Positions 1 to 16,598 of a stretch of DNA of 20,412 bases are shown here, piece after piece; position 1 is the first letter of the stretch, and every line of letters starts with the position of its first letter. A program made the position numbers and the translations under genes. Below the pieces are notes generated by a model. That model was not told where the DNA came from and did no database searches. It worked only from the letters and a program-made list of their open reading frames with translations. Origin of the DNA: Yinghuangia elevatio. GTDB taxonomy: Bacteria; Actinomycetota; Actinomycetes; Streptomycetales; Streptomycetaceae. The stretch is taken from assembly GCF_040649515.1 (NCBI RefSeq), contig NZ_JBEZFP010000155.1, positions 1 to 20,412 on the forward strand, written 5' to 3'.

Positions 1-8717
<8,717 letters not shown>

Positions 8718-8724
8718 CGTGCCG

Positions 8725-8730
8725 CCTCCT
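8725..8730 (-). promoter_or_regulatory. Ribosome binding site deciding a TTG start
   Basis: Perfect AGGAGG on the minus strand, 7 bases before the TTG at 8717. The in-frame ATG 57 bases further downstream has only a weak GGGA-like stretch before it, so the TTG start is preferred. Confidence 0.75.
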
Positions 8731-8788
8731 GGGCGCGCCCGGCCCGCCGCGTGAATCGCGACGAGAACAGTATGGAAGCTTGCCTTAG

Positions 8789-8807
8789 TTAGGTTTGCCT
8801 ACCCTAT
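8789..8807 (+). promoter_or_regulatory. Iron box (DtxR/IdeR/DmdR-type operator) between divergent NRPS genes
   Basis: TTAGGTTTGCCTACCCTAT matches the 19-base actinobacterial iron-box consensus TTAGGTTAGGCTAACCTAA at 15 of 19 positions and keeps its dyad. It lies about 71 bases upstream of the minus-strand TTG and 72 bases upstream of the plus-strand GTG, in a locally AT-rich stretch. A TATATT (8805-8810) could be the -10 of the plus-strand promoter, with TTGCCT (8780-8785) a poorly spaced -35 candidate. The expected effect is repression of both operons when Fe(II)-loaded regulator is bound. The site is seen in the sequence; regulation is inferred. Confidence 0.85.
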
Positions 8808-8879
8808 ATTTGTGACGCCCGTCGGGGGTGTCAACCCACGCCCACGGGGCGGACGTACGCCGGGCGGAAGGGGAACAAC

Positions 8880-11800
8880 GTGCACTGGAGCGTCGAGGAC
8901 GTGCGTCGCGAGGTAGGCCAACTCCTCGAATGCGAACCGGATTCGGTACCCGTCGACGGCAACCTGATTCAGCACGGGCTCGACTCGCTCAGACTGATGA
9001 GGCTGGCGGGCGGCTGGCGGCGGCGCGGCGCGGAGATCACATTCGCCGAGCTCGCCGAGCGGCCCACCGTCGCGGCGTGGGCCGCGCTGCTGGCCGCGGG
9101 CGCCGGAGCGACGGAGCAGCCGACGGACCCGACGCACCCGACGGAGACGACGGAGACGACGGAGACGGCCGAACCGGCTGAATCGGCCGGACCCGCCGCG
9201 TCCTCGGCGCCCTTCCCGCTCGCCGCCATGCAGCACGCCTACTGGGTGGGCCGCGGCGACGACCAGGTCCTCGGCGGCGTGGCGGCCCATCTCTACACCG
9301 AGTTCGACCGGCCTGCCGGCAGCGCGACCCCCCTGGACCCCGCGCGCCTGGAGGCCGCGGTCCGCACGCTGACCGCGCGGCATCCCGCGCTGCGCACCCG
9401 CATCACGCCCGACGGCCGCCAGCAGGTGATGCCTGAGGCCACCGGCCCCCTGCTCACCGTCGAGGATCTGCGCGACCTGCCGACGGACCGCGTCGCACGG
9501 CGCCTGGACGCCATCCGCGACGCCTGCTCGCACCAGATGCTCGACATCGAGGCGGGCCGCGTCTTCGACATACGGCTCACGCTCCTGCCCGGCGGAGCCA
9601 CCCGCCTGCACGTCGACGTCGACATGGTGGCCGCCGACGCCCTCAGCTTCCGCATCCTCCTGGCCGACCTCGCCCGCATCTACCGCGCGCCCGACCACGA
9701 ACTCACGCCGCTCGCCTACGACCACCGCGCCTACCTCGCCGACCGGCCGCCACTACGGGCCGGGGCGGCCGAACGCGCCCGCGCGCACTGGGAATCGCGC
9801 CTCGCGGACCTGCCGGGCGCCCCCGACCTGCCGCTGCGTGCCGAGGCCGAGCGCGGCGACCCCTCCCGCGTGACCCGGCGGCACCTGTGGCTGAGCCCCG
9901 AGGACAAGCGCCGCTGGCTGGAGCGCGCCCACGAACGCGCGGTCACCCCGGCGATGGCCCTCGCGGCGGCCTTCGCGCACGTGTTGGCCGCGTGGAGTGC
10001 CGAGCCGCATTTCCTGCTGAACCTCCCGCTGTTCGACCGCGAGGAGATCCACCCCGACGTCCCGTTCCTGGTCGGCGACTTCACCGGATCCGTGCTTCTG
10101 GACACCGACCTCGGCGCACCCGCGTCGTTCCTCGACACCGCGCGCGGCATCCAGGCCCGCCTGCACGACGACGCCGCACACGCCGACCGGTCCGGCCTCG
10201 ACGTCCTGCGCGATCTCTCCCGTGCCCGCGGCGGCCAGGTGGTCGCCCCGATCGTCTACACCAGCGCGCTGAACCTCGGCGAGCTCTTCGCCGAGGACGT
10301 GCGCGACCTGTTCGGCGAACCCGAGTGGATCATCTCCCAAGGCCCCCAGGTCCTGCTGGACGCCCAGGTCACCGAAGTGCGCGGCGGCCTGCTCGTCAAC
10401 TGGGACATCCGCGAGGAACTGTTCGCCCACGGCGTCGCCGACGCGATGTTCGAGGCCTACCGCGGCCTGGTCACCCGCCTGGGCACCGAGGACGCCGACT
10501 GGGACCAGCCGGTCGGCGAACTGCTGCCGGCCGCGCAGCGCCGGGTCCGCGACCGCGCCAACGCCACGGACGCGCCGCGCGGTACGCACCGGCTGCACGA
10601 CCGCTTCTTCACCCTGGCGCGCACCCGTCCGGACGCCGTCGCGGTGGTCGCCGGAACGGAGTTGCGCTGGACGTACGGCGAACTGGCCGACCGGGCCCTG
10701 CGCGTCGCCGCCGCCCTCGGCGAACAGGGCGTACGCGCCGGTGACACGGTCGCGGTGACCCTCCCCAAGGGGCCGGACCAGATCCTCGCGGTGCTCGGGG
10801 TGTTGGCGGCAGGCGCCGCGTACGTCCCGGTCGGCGTCGAGCAGCCCGCGTCCCGCCGCGCCCGGATCCACGCGACCGCGGGCGCCCGCCTGGTGCTCGA
10901 CGGCGACGGGGCCACAGGGGCCTCCCCGCACGCCCGTTCGCTCTCCTTGGCCGAAGCTGCCGGGCATGCTCGGGCGTTGCCGGGGCCGGTGCCCGGCGAC
11001 GCACACGCGGCGGCGTACGTGCTGTTCACCTCCGGCTCGACGGGCGAGCCCAAGGGCGTCGAAGTCCCGCACAGCGCCGCCGTCAACACCATCGACGACC
11101 TCATCGGCCGCTACGCGCTCGGCCCGGCGGACCGTACGCTCGCCCTGTCGGCGCTCGACTTCGACCTCTCGGTCTTCGACATATTCGCCCCCCTCGCTGT
11201 CGGCGGCGCCGTCGTCGTGCCCGATGCCGACGACCGGCACGAACCCTCCGAATGGCTGCGGCAGTTGCGCGAGCACCGCATCAGCGTGCTCAACTGCGTC
11301 CCGGCACTGCTCGCCATGCTGCTCACCGCGGCGGAACAGGGCACGGAACCCGGCACGGGACAGGGCACGGGACAGGGCACGGACCAGGGCGCCGAGCACG
11401 GCTCCGGCCGCCTCCCTGACACCCTGCGGGTGGTGCTGCTCGGCGGCGACTGGGTCACCGCCGACCTCCCGGTCCGCCTGCACGCCCAGGTGCCCGCCTG
11501 CCGCTTCGTCGGCCTCGGCGGCACCACCGAGACCGCCATCCACTCCACCGTGTACGAGGTCCCGCCGGGCGCCGAACTGCCCTCGTGGTGGCGGGCCGTC
11601 CCGTACGGCCGCCCCCTCGCGAACGTGCGCTGCCGCGTCGTCGACGTCCTCGGCCGCGACCGGCCCGACCACGTGCCGGGCGAACTGTGGATCGGCGGCG
11701 AGGGGGTGGCCCTCGGCTACCGCGGCGATCCGGTGCGCACCGCGGACCGGTTCGTCGAGTACGACGGGCAACGCTGGTACCGCACCGGCGACCTCGCGCG

Positions 11801-12509
11801 CTATCTCCCCGACGGCACGCTGGAGTTCCTCGGCCGCCGCGACCACCAGGTCAAGCTGCGCGGCTACCGCATCGAACTCGGCGAGATCGAGGCCGCGCTC
11901 GCGGACGTGCCGGGCGTCCGGCAGGCCGTCGCGGGGGTCGTCGGCGCACCGGGCCGCGCGCTGGCCGCGGCGGTGGTCGGGCCGGCCGAACTGACGGAGG
12001 AACAGATCCTGTCCGCCGTCCGGGACACGCTCCCGCCGCACATGATCCCCGAGCAGGTGCTTGTGCTCACCGAACTGCCGCTGACCCGCAACGGCAAGAC
12101 CGACCGGGCACGCCTGGCCGCGTTGTGGGAGCAGGGACGCGGAAGCACCGCGCACGCGGCGCCGCGCGGGCCGGTCGAGGAAGCCGTCGCCGCGGTGTGG
12201 CGCGACGTCCTCACCGGTGCCGGCACCGCCCCGGCCCGTATCGGGCGCGACGACGATTTCTTCGCACTCGGCGGGGACTCCGTGTTGGCCACCGCCGCGG
12301 TGGGACGCCTTCGGGAAGCCCTAGACACCGACGGGCTGTCGGTCCGGGCCCTGCTCGGCAACCGCACCGTCGCGGCGCTCTCCGCACGGGTGGTCGCGGA
12401 CGAGGACACACCCGGGCGCACCGCCGCGGTCGCCGAGCTGTACCTCCAGGTGGCCGCACTCACCGACGAAGAGGTCGACGCGATGCTCGCGTCGGACAGC
12501 CCGGCGTAG
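8880..12509 (+). CDS. MbtB-like NRPS: aryl carrier protein - cyclization - adenylation - carrier (ArCP-Cy-A-T)
   Basis: 1209 residues from a GTG start; GGAAGGGG lies a few bases upstream. Domains: ArCP at about 1-75, with pantetheine Ser36 in HGLDSL; a Thr/Glu/Pro-rich linker at about 76-110; a Cy domain at about 111-540, opening FPLAAMQHAYWVGR and carrying the diagnostic D248-xxxx-D253-xx-S256 instead of HHxxxDG; an A domain at about 570-1085 (YVLFTSGSTG from 713, catalytic K1073); and a T domain with Ser1134 (LGGDS). There is no thioesterase; the C-terminal helix (about 1185-1203) resembles a docking tail. By homology the ArCP accepts the aryl group from the ligase encoded next. Cy then condenses it with the residue on the T domain and cyclizes the side chain to an oxazoline or thiazoline. 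The pocket reads D-L-F-N-L-G-L-I-H-K, closest to the Thr code. Mycobactin MbtB has the same domain order. The likely acceptor is C1 of the divergent NRPS. Confidence 0.93.
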   Translation: MHWSVEDVRREVGQLLECEPDSVPVDGNLIQHGLDSLRLMRLAGGWRRRGAEITFAELAERPTVAAWAALLAAGAGATEQPTDPTHPTETTETTETAEPAESAGPAASSAPFPLAAMQHAYWVGRGDDQVLGGVAAHLYTEFDRPAGSATPLDPARLEAAVRTLTARHPALRTRITPDGRQQVMPEATGPLLTVEDLRDLPTDRVARRLDAIRDACSHQMLDIEAGRVFDIRLTLLPGGATRLHVDVDMVAADALSFRILLADLARIYRAPDHELTPLAYDHRAYLADRPPLRAGAAERARAHWESRLADLPGAPDLPLRAEAERGDPSRVTRRHLWLSPEDKRRWLERAHERAVTPAMALAAAFAHVLAAWSAEPHFLLNLPLFDREEIHPDVPFLVGDFTGSVLLDTDLGAPASFLDTARGIQARLHDDAAHADRSGLDVLRDLSRARGGQVVAPIVYTSALNLGELFAEDVRDLFGEPEWIISQGPQVLLDAQVTEVRGGLLVNWDIREELFAHGVADAMFEAYRGLVTRLGTEDADWDQPVGELLPAAQRRVRDRANATDAPRGTHRLHDRFFTLARTRPDAVAVVAGTELRWTYGELADRALRVAAALGEQGVRAGDTVAVTLPKGPDQILAVLGVLAAGAAYVPVGVEQPASRRARIHATAGARLVLDGDGATGASPHARSLSLAEAAGHARALPGPVPGDAHAAAYVLFTSGSTGEPKGVEVPHSAAVNTIDDLIGRYALGPADRTLALSALDFDLSVFDIFAPLAVGGAVVVPDADDRHEPSEWLRQLREHRISVLNCVPALLAMLLTAAEQGTEPGTGQGTGQGTDQGAEHGSGRLPDTLRVVLLGGDWVTADLPVRLHAQVPACRFVGLGGTTETAIHSTVYEVPPGAELPSWWRAVPYGRPLANVRCRVVDVLGRDRPDHVPGELWIGGEGVALGYRGDPVRTADRFVEYDGQRWYRTGDLARYLPDGTLEFLGRRDHQVKLRGYRIELGEIEAALADVPGVRQAVAGVVGAPGRALAAAVVGPAELTEEQILSAVRDTLPPHMIPEQVLVLTELPLTRNGKTDRARLAALWEQGRGSTAHAAPRGPVEEAVAAVWRDVLTGAGTAPARIGRDDDFFALGGDSVLATAAVGRLREALDTDGLSVRALLGNRTVAALSARVVADEDTPGRTAAVAELYLQVAALTDEEVDAMLASDSPA
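9141..9167 (+). repeat. Three tandem copies of a 9-base unit in the ArCP-Cy linker
   Basis: ACGGAGACG is repeated three times without error and encodes Thr-Glu-Thr units inside a low-complexity Thr/Glu/Pro/Ala linker (residues about 76-110). It sits between two domains, so length change by slippage would probably be tolerated. Confidence 0.9.
11337..11396 (+). repeat. Five tandem 12-base units inside the adenylation domain
   Basis: The unit is close to CAGGGCACGGGA; the two central copies are nearly identical and the outer ones diverged. It encodes GTEP, GTGQ, GTGQ, GTDQ and GAEH at about residues 821-840. This is a surface loop between core motifs A4 and A5, just before the LLGGDW strand that contributes pocket residues. 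The repeat keeps the reading frame. Confidence 0.9.
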
Positions 12510-12565
12510 ATCCCGTCCGCGTCCGTCTATTTCCCGCACGTCCCACGCCAGCAAAGGACGAAACC

Positions 12566-14260
12566 GTGCCCACGAGCACCGGCGACACCCACGAAAAAGC
12601 CGACACTGCAGGCCAGTTCGCCGACGCGACCGGCACCGGTTCCCTGGACGGGTTCGTCCCCTGGCCGGACGACGCCGCGGCCCGGTACCGGGCCGCCGGG
12701 TACTGGCGCGGCGACACGCTCGGCGCGCTGCTGCGCACCTGGGCCGGCGCGTGGCCGGAACGTACCGCGCTCGTCGACGCGGCCGGACGCACCACGTACG
12801 CCGAACTCGACCTCCGTGCCGACCGTACGGCCGCCGGGTTCGCCGGACTCGGCGTGCGACCCGGCGACCGGGTGGTGGTGCAACTCCCTAACACCGTGGA
12901 CTTCGTGGTGGTGCTGTTCGCCCTCGCGCGCCTCGGGGCCGTACCGGCGCTGTGCCTGCCCGCACACCGAGCCCACGAGATCGGGCACCTCGCCGCGTTG
13001 TCGGAGGCGGTGGCGTACGTCATCCCCGACACCCTCGCGGGCTTCGACCACCGGGAGCTGGCCCGCGAGGTCCGCGAGCGCGTCCCGTCGCTGCGGCACG
13101 TCGTGGTGGCCGGCGAGCCGGGCCCGGACGCCGTCGCGCTAGCCGACGTCGACGCCGCGCCCGTCGCGCTGCCACCCGGGCCGCGCCCCGAGGACGTCGC
13201 CCTGCTGCTCGTGTCGGGCGGAACGACCGGGCTGCCCAAGCTCATTCCGCGAACACACGACGACTACGCCTACAACGCGCGTGCCAGCGCCGAGGTGTGC
13301 GACCTGACCGAGGACGACGTCTACATGGCGGTGCTGCCGGCCGCCCACAACTTCCCGTTGGCCTGCCCCGGCATCCTCGGGATCCTGGGCGTCGGCGGGA
13401 CCGCGGTGCTGGCGCCCGGCCCCAGCCCGGACCAGGCGTTCGCGCTCGTCGAACGCGAGAGGGTCACCGTCACCGCCGTCGTGCCGCCGGTCGCCGACCT
13501 GTGGAGCCAGATGTGGGAGTGGGAGCCGGGCGACCGGTCGTCGCTGCGCCTCCTCCAGGTGGGCGGCGCCCGACTGCCCGCCGCGCTCGCCCGCGAGCTC
13601 ACCCCCGCCCTGGACTGCCGCGTCCAGCAGGTGTTCGGCATGGCGGAAGGTCTGCTCAACTACACCCGAACCGGCGATTCCGACGAGATTGTCGCGGAGA
13701 GCCAGGGACGCCCGCTCAGCCCCGACGACGAGGTCCGTATCGTCGACGGCGACGGATCGCCGGTGGCCGAGGGCGAGGTGGGCGAACTGCTGACCCGGGG
13801 GCCGTACACGATCCGCGGCTACTACCGGGTGCCCGACCACAACGCCAACGCCTTCACCCCCGACGGCTTCTACCGCAGCGGCGACCTGGTACGCCGCCTC
13901 CCGTCCGGCCACCTGGTCGTCGAAGGGCGCATCAAGGAGGTCGTCAACCGCGGCGGCGAGGGCGTGCCGGCCGGTGAACTCGAGGACCACCTCACCGCCC
14001 ACCCCAAGATCCGCCAGGCCGCGGTGATCCCGCTGCCGGACCGGGTCCTCGGCGAGCGCGTCTGCGCGATCCTGGTGCCCGCGGACCCGGCCGACCCCCC
14101 GACCCTGCCCGAGCTCAAGACGTTCCTCGCGGAAGCGGGCCTGGCCCCCTACAAGACCCCCGACACGATCCGCATAGCCGCCGCGTTCCCGCGCACACCG
14201 GTGGGCAAGATCGACAAGCGCAGCCTCGCCGACCAGGCGAACGCGTTGCCGACCGGGTGA
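12566..14260 (+). CDS. Salicylate-AMP ligase (EntE/DhbE/MbtA family)
   Basis: 564 residues from GTG at 12566, with AAAGGA at 12554-12559 as ribosome site; the gap after the preceding stop is 56 bases. Length fits MbtA (about 565) and slightly exceeds DhbE. Motifs: P-loop SGGTTGLPK at 217-225, AHNFPLACPG around 260-269, QVFGMAEGLLNYT around 355-367, and catalytic K548 in PVGKIDK. The enzyme adenylates an aryl acid and transfers it to the carrier Ser of a stand-alone or N-terminal ArCP, here presumably the ArCP of the preceding gene. Relative to DhbE, the position of S240 is C267 and that of V337 is L364. Both substitutions are those reported for salicylate-using enzymes (YbtE, PchD, MbtA), against the Ser/Val of 2,3-dihydroxybenzoate enzymes. 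The 97-residue spacing between the two positions equals that in DhbE, which supports the alignment. Confidence 0.93.
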   Translation: MPTSTGDTHEKADTAGQFADATGTGSLDGFVPWPDDAAARYRAAGYWRGDTLGALLRTWAGAWPERTALVDAAGRTTYAELDLRADRTAAGFAGLGVRPGDRVVVQLPNTVDFVVVLFALARLGAVPALCLPAHRAHEIGHLAALSEAVAYVIPDTLAGFDHRELAREVRERVPSLRHVVVAGEPGPDAVALADVDAAPVALPPGPRPEDVALLLVSGGTTGLPKLIPRTHDDYAYNARASAEVCDLTEDDVYMAVLPAAHNFPLACPGILGILGVGGTAVLAPGPSPDQAFALVERERVTVTAVVPPVADLWSQMWEWEPGDRSSLRLLQVGGARLPAALARELTPALDCRVQQVFGMAEGLLNYTRTGDSDEIVAESQGRPLSPDDEVRIVDGDGSPVAEGEVGELLTRGPYTIRGYYRVPDHNANAFTPDGFYRSGDLVRRLPSGHLVVEGRIKEVVNRGGEGVPAGELEDHLTAHPKIRQAAVIPLPDRVLGERVCAILVPADPADPPTLPELKTFLAEAGLAPYKTPDTIRIAAAFPRTPVGKIDKRSLADQANALPTG

Positions 14261-15345
14261 CCCGTACGACGCCACCGCATAGCATGCCGGGCGTGGCGAT
14301 CACTGCGGCCAGTCCGTGGACGGCCTCCGCCGAACCGTTCGTCGGTCGACTGGAGGCGATCGCGCGCGACTTCACGCGGCTCACCGGCACGCCCGTGGAC
14401 GTGGCGACCGAACTGTTCCTCCGCGCGGAACTGGCCGGCTACCGCCCTCCGGGGCGGACCTCGGCGAACGGATCCTGCCATCTCGTCCCGGCCTCCGACG
14501 GCTGGGCGGCGGTCAACCTGGCCCGCCCGGACGACGCCGCCGCACTCCCGGCGCTCTACGCCCTGCTCGGTGCCGACGTGCCCGACACCGAAGCGCCGGT
14601 CGCCGGGCTGCGCGAGGCCGCCCGGGAGCGCACGGCCGATCAGGTCGCATCAGCCGCGCAACTGCTCGGTACGCCCGCCGCGGGCCTCGGCTCCGTCCGC
14701 GACGGGTCCCGGGCGGTGTACGAGGTACAGCACGGCGAGCGCCGCGTACGGGGCTTGTCCGGGCTCCGCGTGGTCGACCTGTCGGCGCTGTGGGCGGGCC
14801 CGCTGTGCGCGCGTCTGCTCGGGCAGGCCGGTGCCCGGGTGACCAAGGTCGAGAGCACCACGCGGCCCGACGGCGCCCGCCGGGGATCACCGGCGTTCTA
14901 CCGCCGTCTGCACGAGGGGCACGAGAGCTTGGTCGTGGACTTCGCGTCGGGCGCGCTGCCCGCAATCGTCGCGGAGGCGGACGTGGTGATCGAGGCCTCC
15001 CGGCCCCGCGCGCTCCGGCGCCTCGGCGTGGTCGCCGAGGACTTCCTCGCGGCGCGCCCGGGTCGGCTGTGGATCGGCATCACCGGGTACGGGCGGGACG
15101 ACGACCGCGTCGCGTTCGGCGACGACGCCGCCGTCGCGGGCGGCCTGGTCGGCCGGGACGCGTCCGGCGACCCGGTCTTCCTCGGCGACGCCATGGCCGA
15201 TCCGGTGACCGGGATCCTCGCCGCGCACGCCGCCGCCCGGGCGCTCGCCGAAGGGGGAGGACGGCTCGTGTCCGTCGCCATGGCGAACTGTGCCGCGTGG
15301 CTGGCCGACGGCCGCGCCGACGAGGTCCCCCGCTCGCCGTGCTGA
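14257..15345 (+). CDS. Class III (CaiB/BaiF family) CoA-transferase, apparently permuted
   Basis: 362 residues from a GTG that overlaps the ligase stop by 4 bases (GTGA), implying translational coupling; ATG at 14284 is a weaker alternative. Residues about 168-355 carry the usual N-terminal CaiB signature: GLRVVDLSALWAGPLCARLL, then TKVES, an LVVDF strand, ADVVIEASRPRALRRLGV, WIGITGYGR and FGDDAAVAGGL, whose Asp is the likely acyl-anhydride residue. The first 150 residues contain GSCHLVPASDGWAAVNLARPDD, which resembles the C-terminal 'DGW' section of ordinary CaiB proteins, so the order seems swapped. Related short CoA-transferases occur in mycobacteria as far as I recall. Family members move CoA between carboxylic acids; the substrate here is unknown. 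Its position in the operon suggests iron-regulated co-expression, but a role in siderophore assembly is not shown. Confidence 0.85.
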   Translation: MTRTTPPHSMPGVAITAASPWTASAEPFVGRLEAIARDFTRLTGTPVDVATELFLRAELAGYRPPGRTSANGSCHLVPASDGWAAVNLARPDDAAALPALYALLGADVPDTEAPVAGLREAARERTADQVASAAQLLGTPAAGLGSVRDGSRAVYEVQHGERRVRGLSGLRVVDLSALWAGPLCARLLGQAGARVTKVESTTRPDGARRGSPAFYRRLHEGHESLVVDFASGALPAIVAEADVVIEASRPRALRRLGVVAEDFLAARPGRLWIGITGYGRDDDRVAFGDDAAVAGGLVGRDASGDPVFLGDAMADPVTGILAAHAAARALAEGGGRLVSVAMANCAAWLADGRADEVPRSPC

Positions 15346-16598
15346 TCAGACGTGTCGAGCTGGCGGGCGCCGAAGTGGTGGACGTCCGGGTCACCGGCGG
15401 CCGGATCGCCGAGATCGGAGCCGCCGGCGAGCGCCTGCCCGGCCGGGCCGACCTGGACGGCCGCGGCGCCGCGCTGCTGCCCGGTCTCCACGACCACCAC
15501 GTCCACCTGACCGCACTCGCGGCCCAGGCGGCCTCGGTACGTGTCGGCCCGGCCGACGTCGGCGGCCGGGCCGGTCTCGCGGCGGCGCTGCGCACCGGGC
15601 CGCCGGGGGAGTGGGTGCGCGCGGTCGGCTACCACGAGAGTGTCGCCGGGCGCCTCGACCGGTGGGTGCTGGACGAGCTGGCCGGCGACCGCCCGGTGCG
15701 CGTCCAGCACCGCACGGGCGAGCTGTGGGTCTGGAACAGCGCGGCCCTGCGGGCGGCCGGGCTCGACGGCGACGGGTGCTTCTGGCGGGAGGACGGGCGG
15801 CTGCGTGCGTGGACCCCGCCTGTACCGCTGGACCTGCCGGCCCTGGGGCGGCGGGCCGCGGCGCTCGGGGTCACCGGCCTCTCCAACGCCGATCCGCAGC
15901 CCGCGGCGGGGTTGCCCGCCCTGCTGTCGGTGCTGCCGCAGCGCGTGGTCGTCATGGGCGTCGACGGCCCGGTGAAGGTGCTGCTCGACGACGCCACCCT
16001 GCCGCCGCCCGCCGAACTCGCGGCGGCCGTCCGGGCGGTGCGCCCGCGCCCGGTGGCGGTCCACTGCGTCACCCGCGTGCAACTGCTGGTGACGCTGCTG
16101 GCGTTCGACGACGCCGGCGCGGTCCCCGGGGACCGCGTCGAGCACGGTTCGGTGATCCCCGCCGAGACGATTCCGTGGATCGCGCGGCTCGGACTGACGG
16201 TGGTGACGCAACCGCACTTCGTGGTGGAGCGCGGCCGGGAGTACGCGACGGATGTGGACCCGGACGACCGCGAACACCTGTACCGCTGCCGGTCTCTCGC
16301 CGAGGCGGGAGTCCCGGTGGCCGCGGGGACCGATGCGCCCTTCGGAGGGTTCGACCCGTGGGCGGCCATGCGCGCCGCGGTGGACCGGGACGGCGCGGAG
16401 GCGCTCGAACCGCTCGAAGCGCTAAGCCTGTTTACCGGAAGGCCGGAGGCCCCCGGGGTTCCTCGATACCTGGACGTCGGCACGCCGGCCGACTTCTGCC
16501 TGCTCCGTGTACCGCTCCGCGAGGCGCTCGACACGCTGACCGGCGACGTGGTCCGGGCGACCTTCGTGGACGGCCGCATCGTGCCCGCGCATCTCTAG
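15339..16598 (+). CDS. Amidohydrolase (YtcJ-like, amidohydrolase family 3)
   Basis: 419 residues from GTG at 15339, overlapping the CoA-transferase stop by 7 bases. The frame is open further upstream, but this start gives the normal VLIRRVEL beginning of the small beta-sandwich. Metal-site motifs: H54-V-H56 in LLPGLHDHHVHL, H242 in VAVHC, H269 in VEHGS, and D332 in AAGTDAPFGG. TGELWVWNSAALRAAGL (about residues 126-143) resembles the conserved segment of YtcJ and N-substituted formamide deformylase proteins. At 419 residues it is shorter than the usual 500-550 of that group. It should be a cytosolic metal-dependent hydrolase of an amide, imide or ester; the substrate is unknown. Coupling to the siderophore operon makes hydrolysis of a pathway intermediate, shunt product or intracellular siderophore conceivable, but this is speculation. 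It is the last gene of the operon. Confidence 0.88.
   Translation: MLIRRVELAGAEVVDVRVTGGRIAEIGAAGERLPGRADLDGRGAALLPGLHDHHVHLTALAAQAASVRVGPADVGGRAGLAAALRTGPPGEWVRAVGYHESVAGRLDRWVLDELAGDRPVRVQHRTGELWVWNSAALRAAGLDGDGCFWREDGRLRAWTPPVPLDLPALGRRAAALGVTGLSNADPQPAAGLPALLSVLPQRVVVMGVDGPVKVLLDDATLPPPAELAAAVRAVRPRPVAVHCVTRVQLLVTLLAFDDAGAVPGDRVEHGSVIPAETIPWIARLGLTVVTQPHFVVERGREYATDVDPDDREHLYRCRSLAEAGVPVAAGTDAPFGGFDPWAAMRAAVDRDGAEALEPLEALSLFTGRPEAPGVPRYLDVGTPADFCLLRVPLREALDTLTGDVVRATFVDGRIVPAHL

Noticed and set aside
9753..12155. 800-codon minus-strand open frame
   Set aside because: It is antisense to the ArCP-Cy-A-T gene, whose motifs are unbroken. The product is a repetitive Gly/Arg/Val/Gln-rich sequence without a family signature.
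8880..12509. Cys-activating thiazoline module (pyochelin/yersiniabactin type)
   Set aside because: The first pocket residues resemble the Cys code, but the G and H positions fit Thr, and no thiazoline reductase or methyltransferase domain is present. Kept only as an alternative.
11585..12565. Upstream extension of the salicylate ligase frame
   Set aside because: The extension is Arg-rich shadow of the NRPS. The ligase family begins after a short leader, and GTG 12566 has a ribosome site at the right distance.
12566..14260. 2,3-dihydroxybenzoate-AMP ligase
   Set aside because: Overall similarity allows it, but both discriminating residues (C267, L364) are of the salicylate type.
14316..15338. 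Upstream extension of the amidohydrolase frame across the CoA-transferase
   Set aside because: The frame is open to 14316, but the translated part is Arg/Gly-rich noise. The amidohydrolase fold begins at VLIRRVEL, and the CoA-transferase occupies the other frame.
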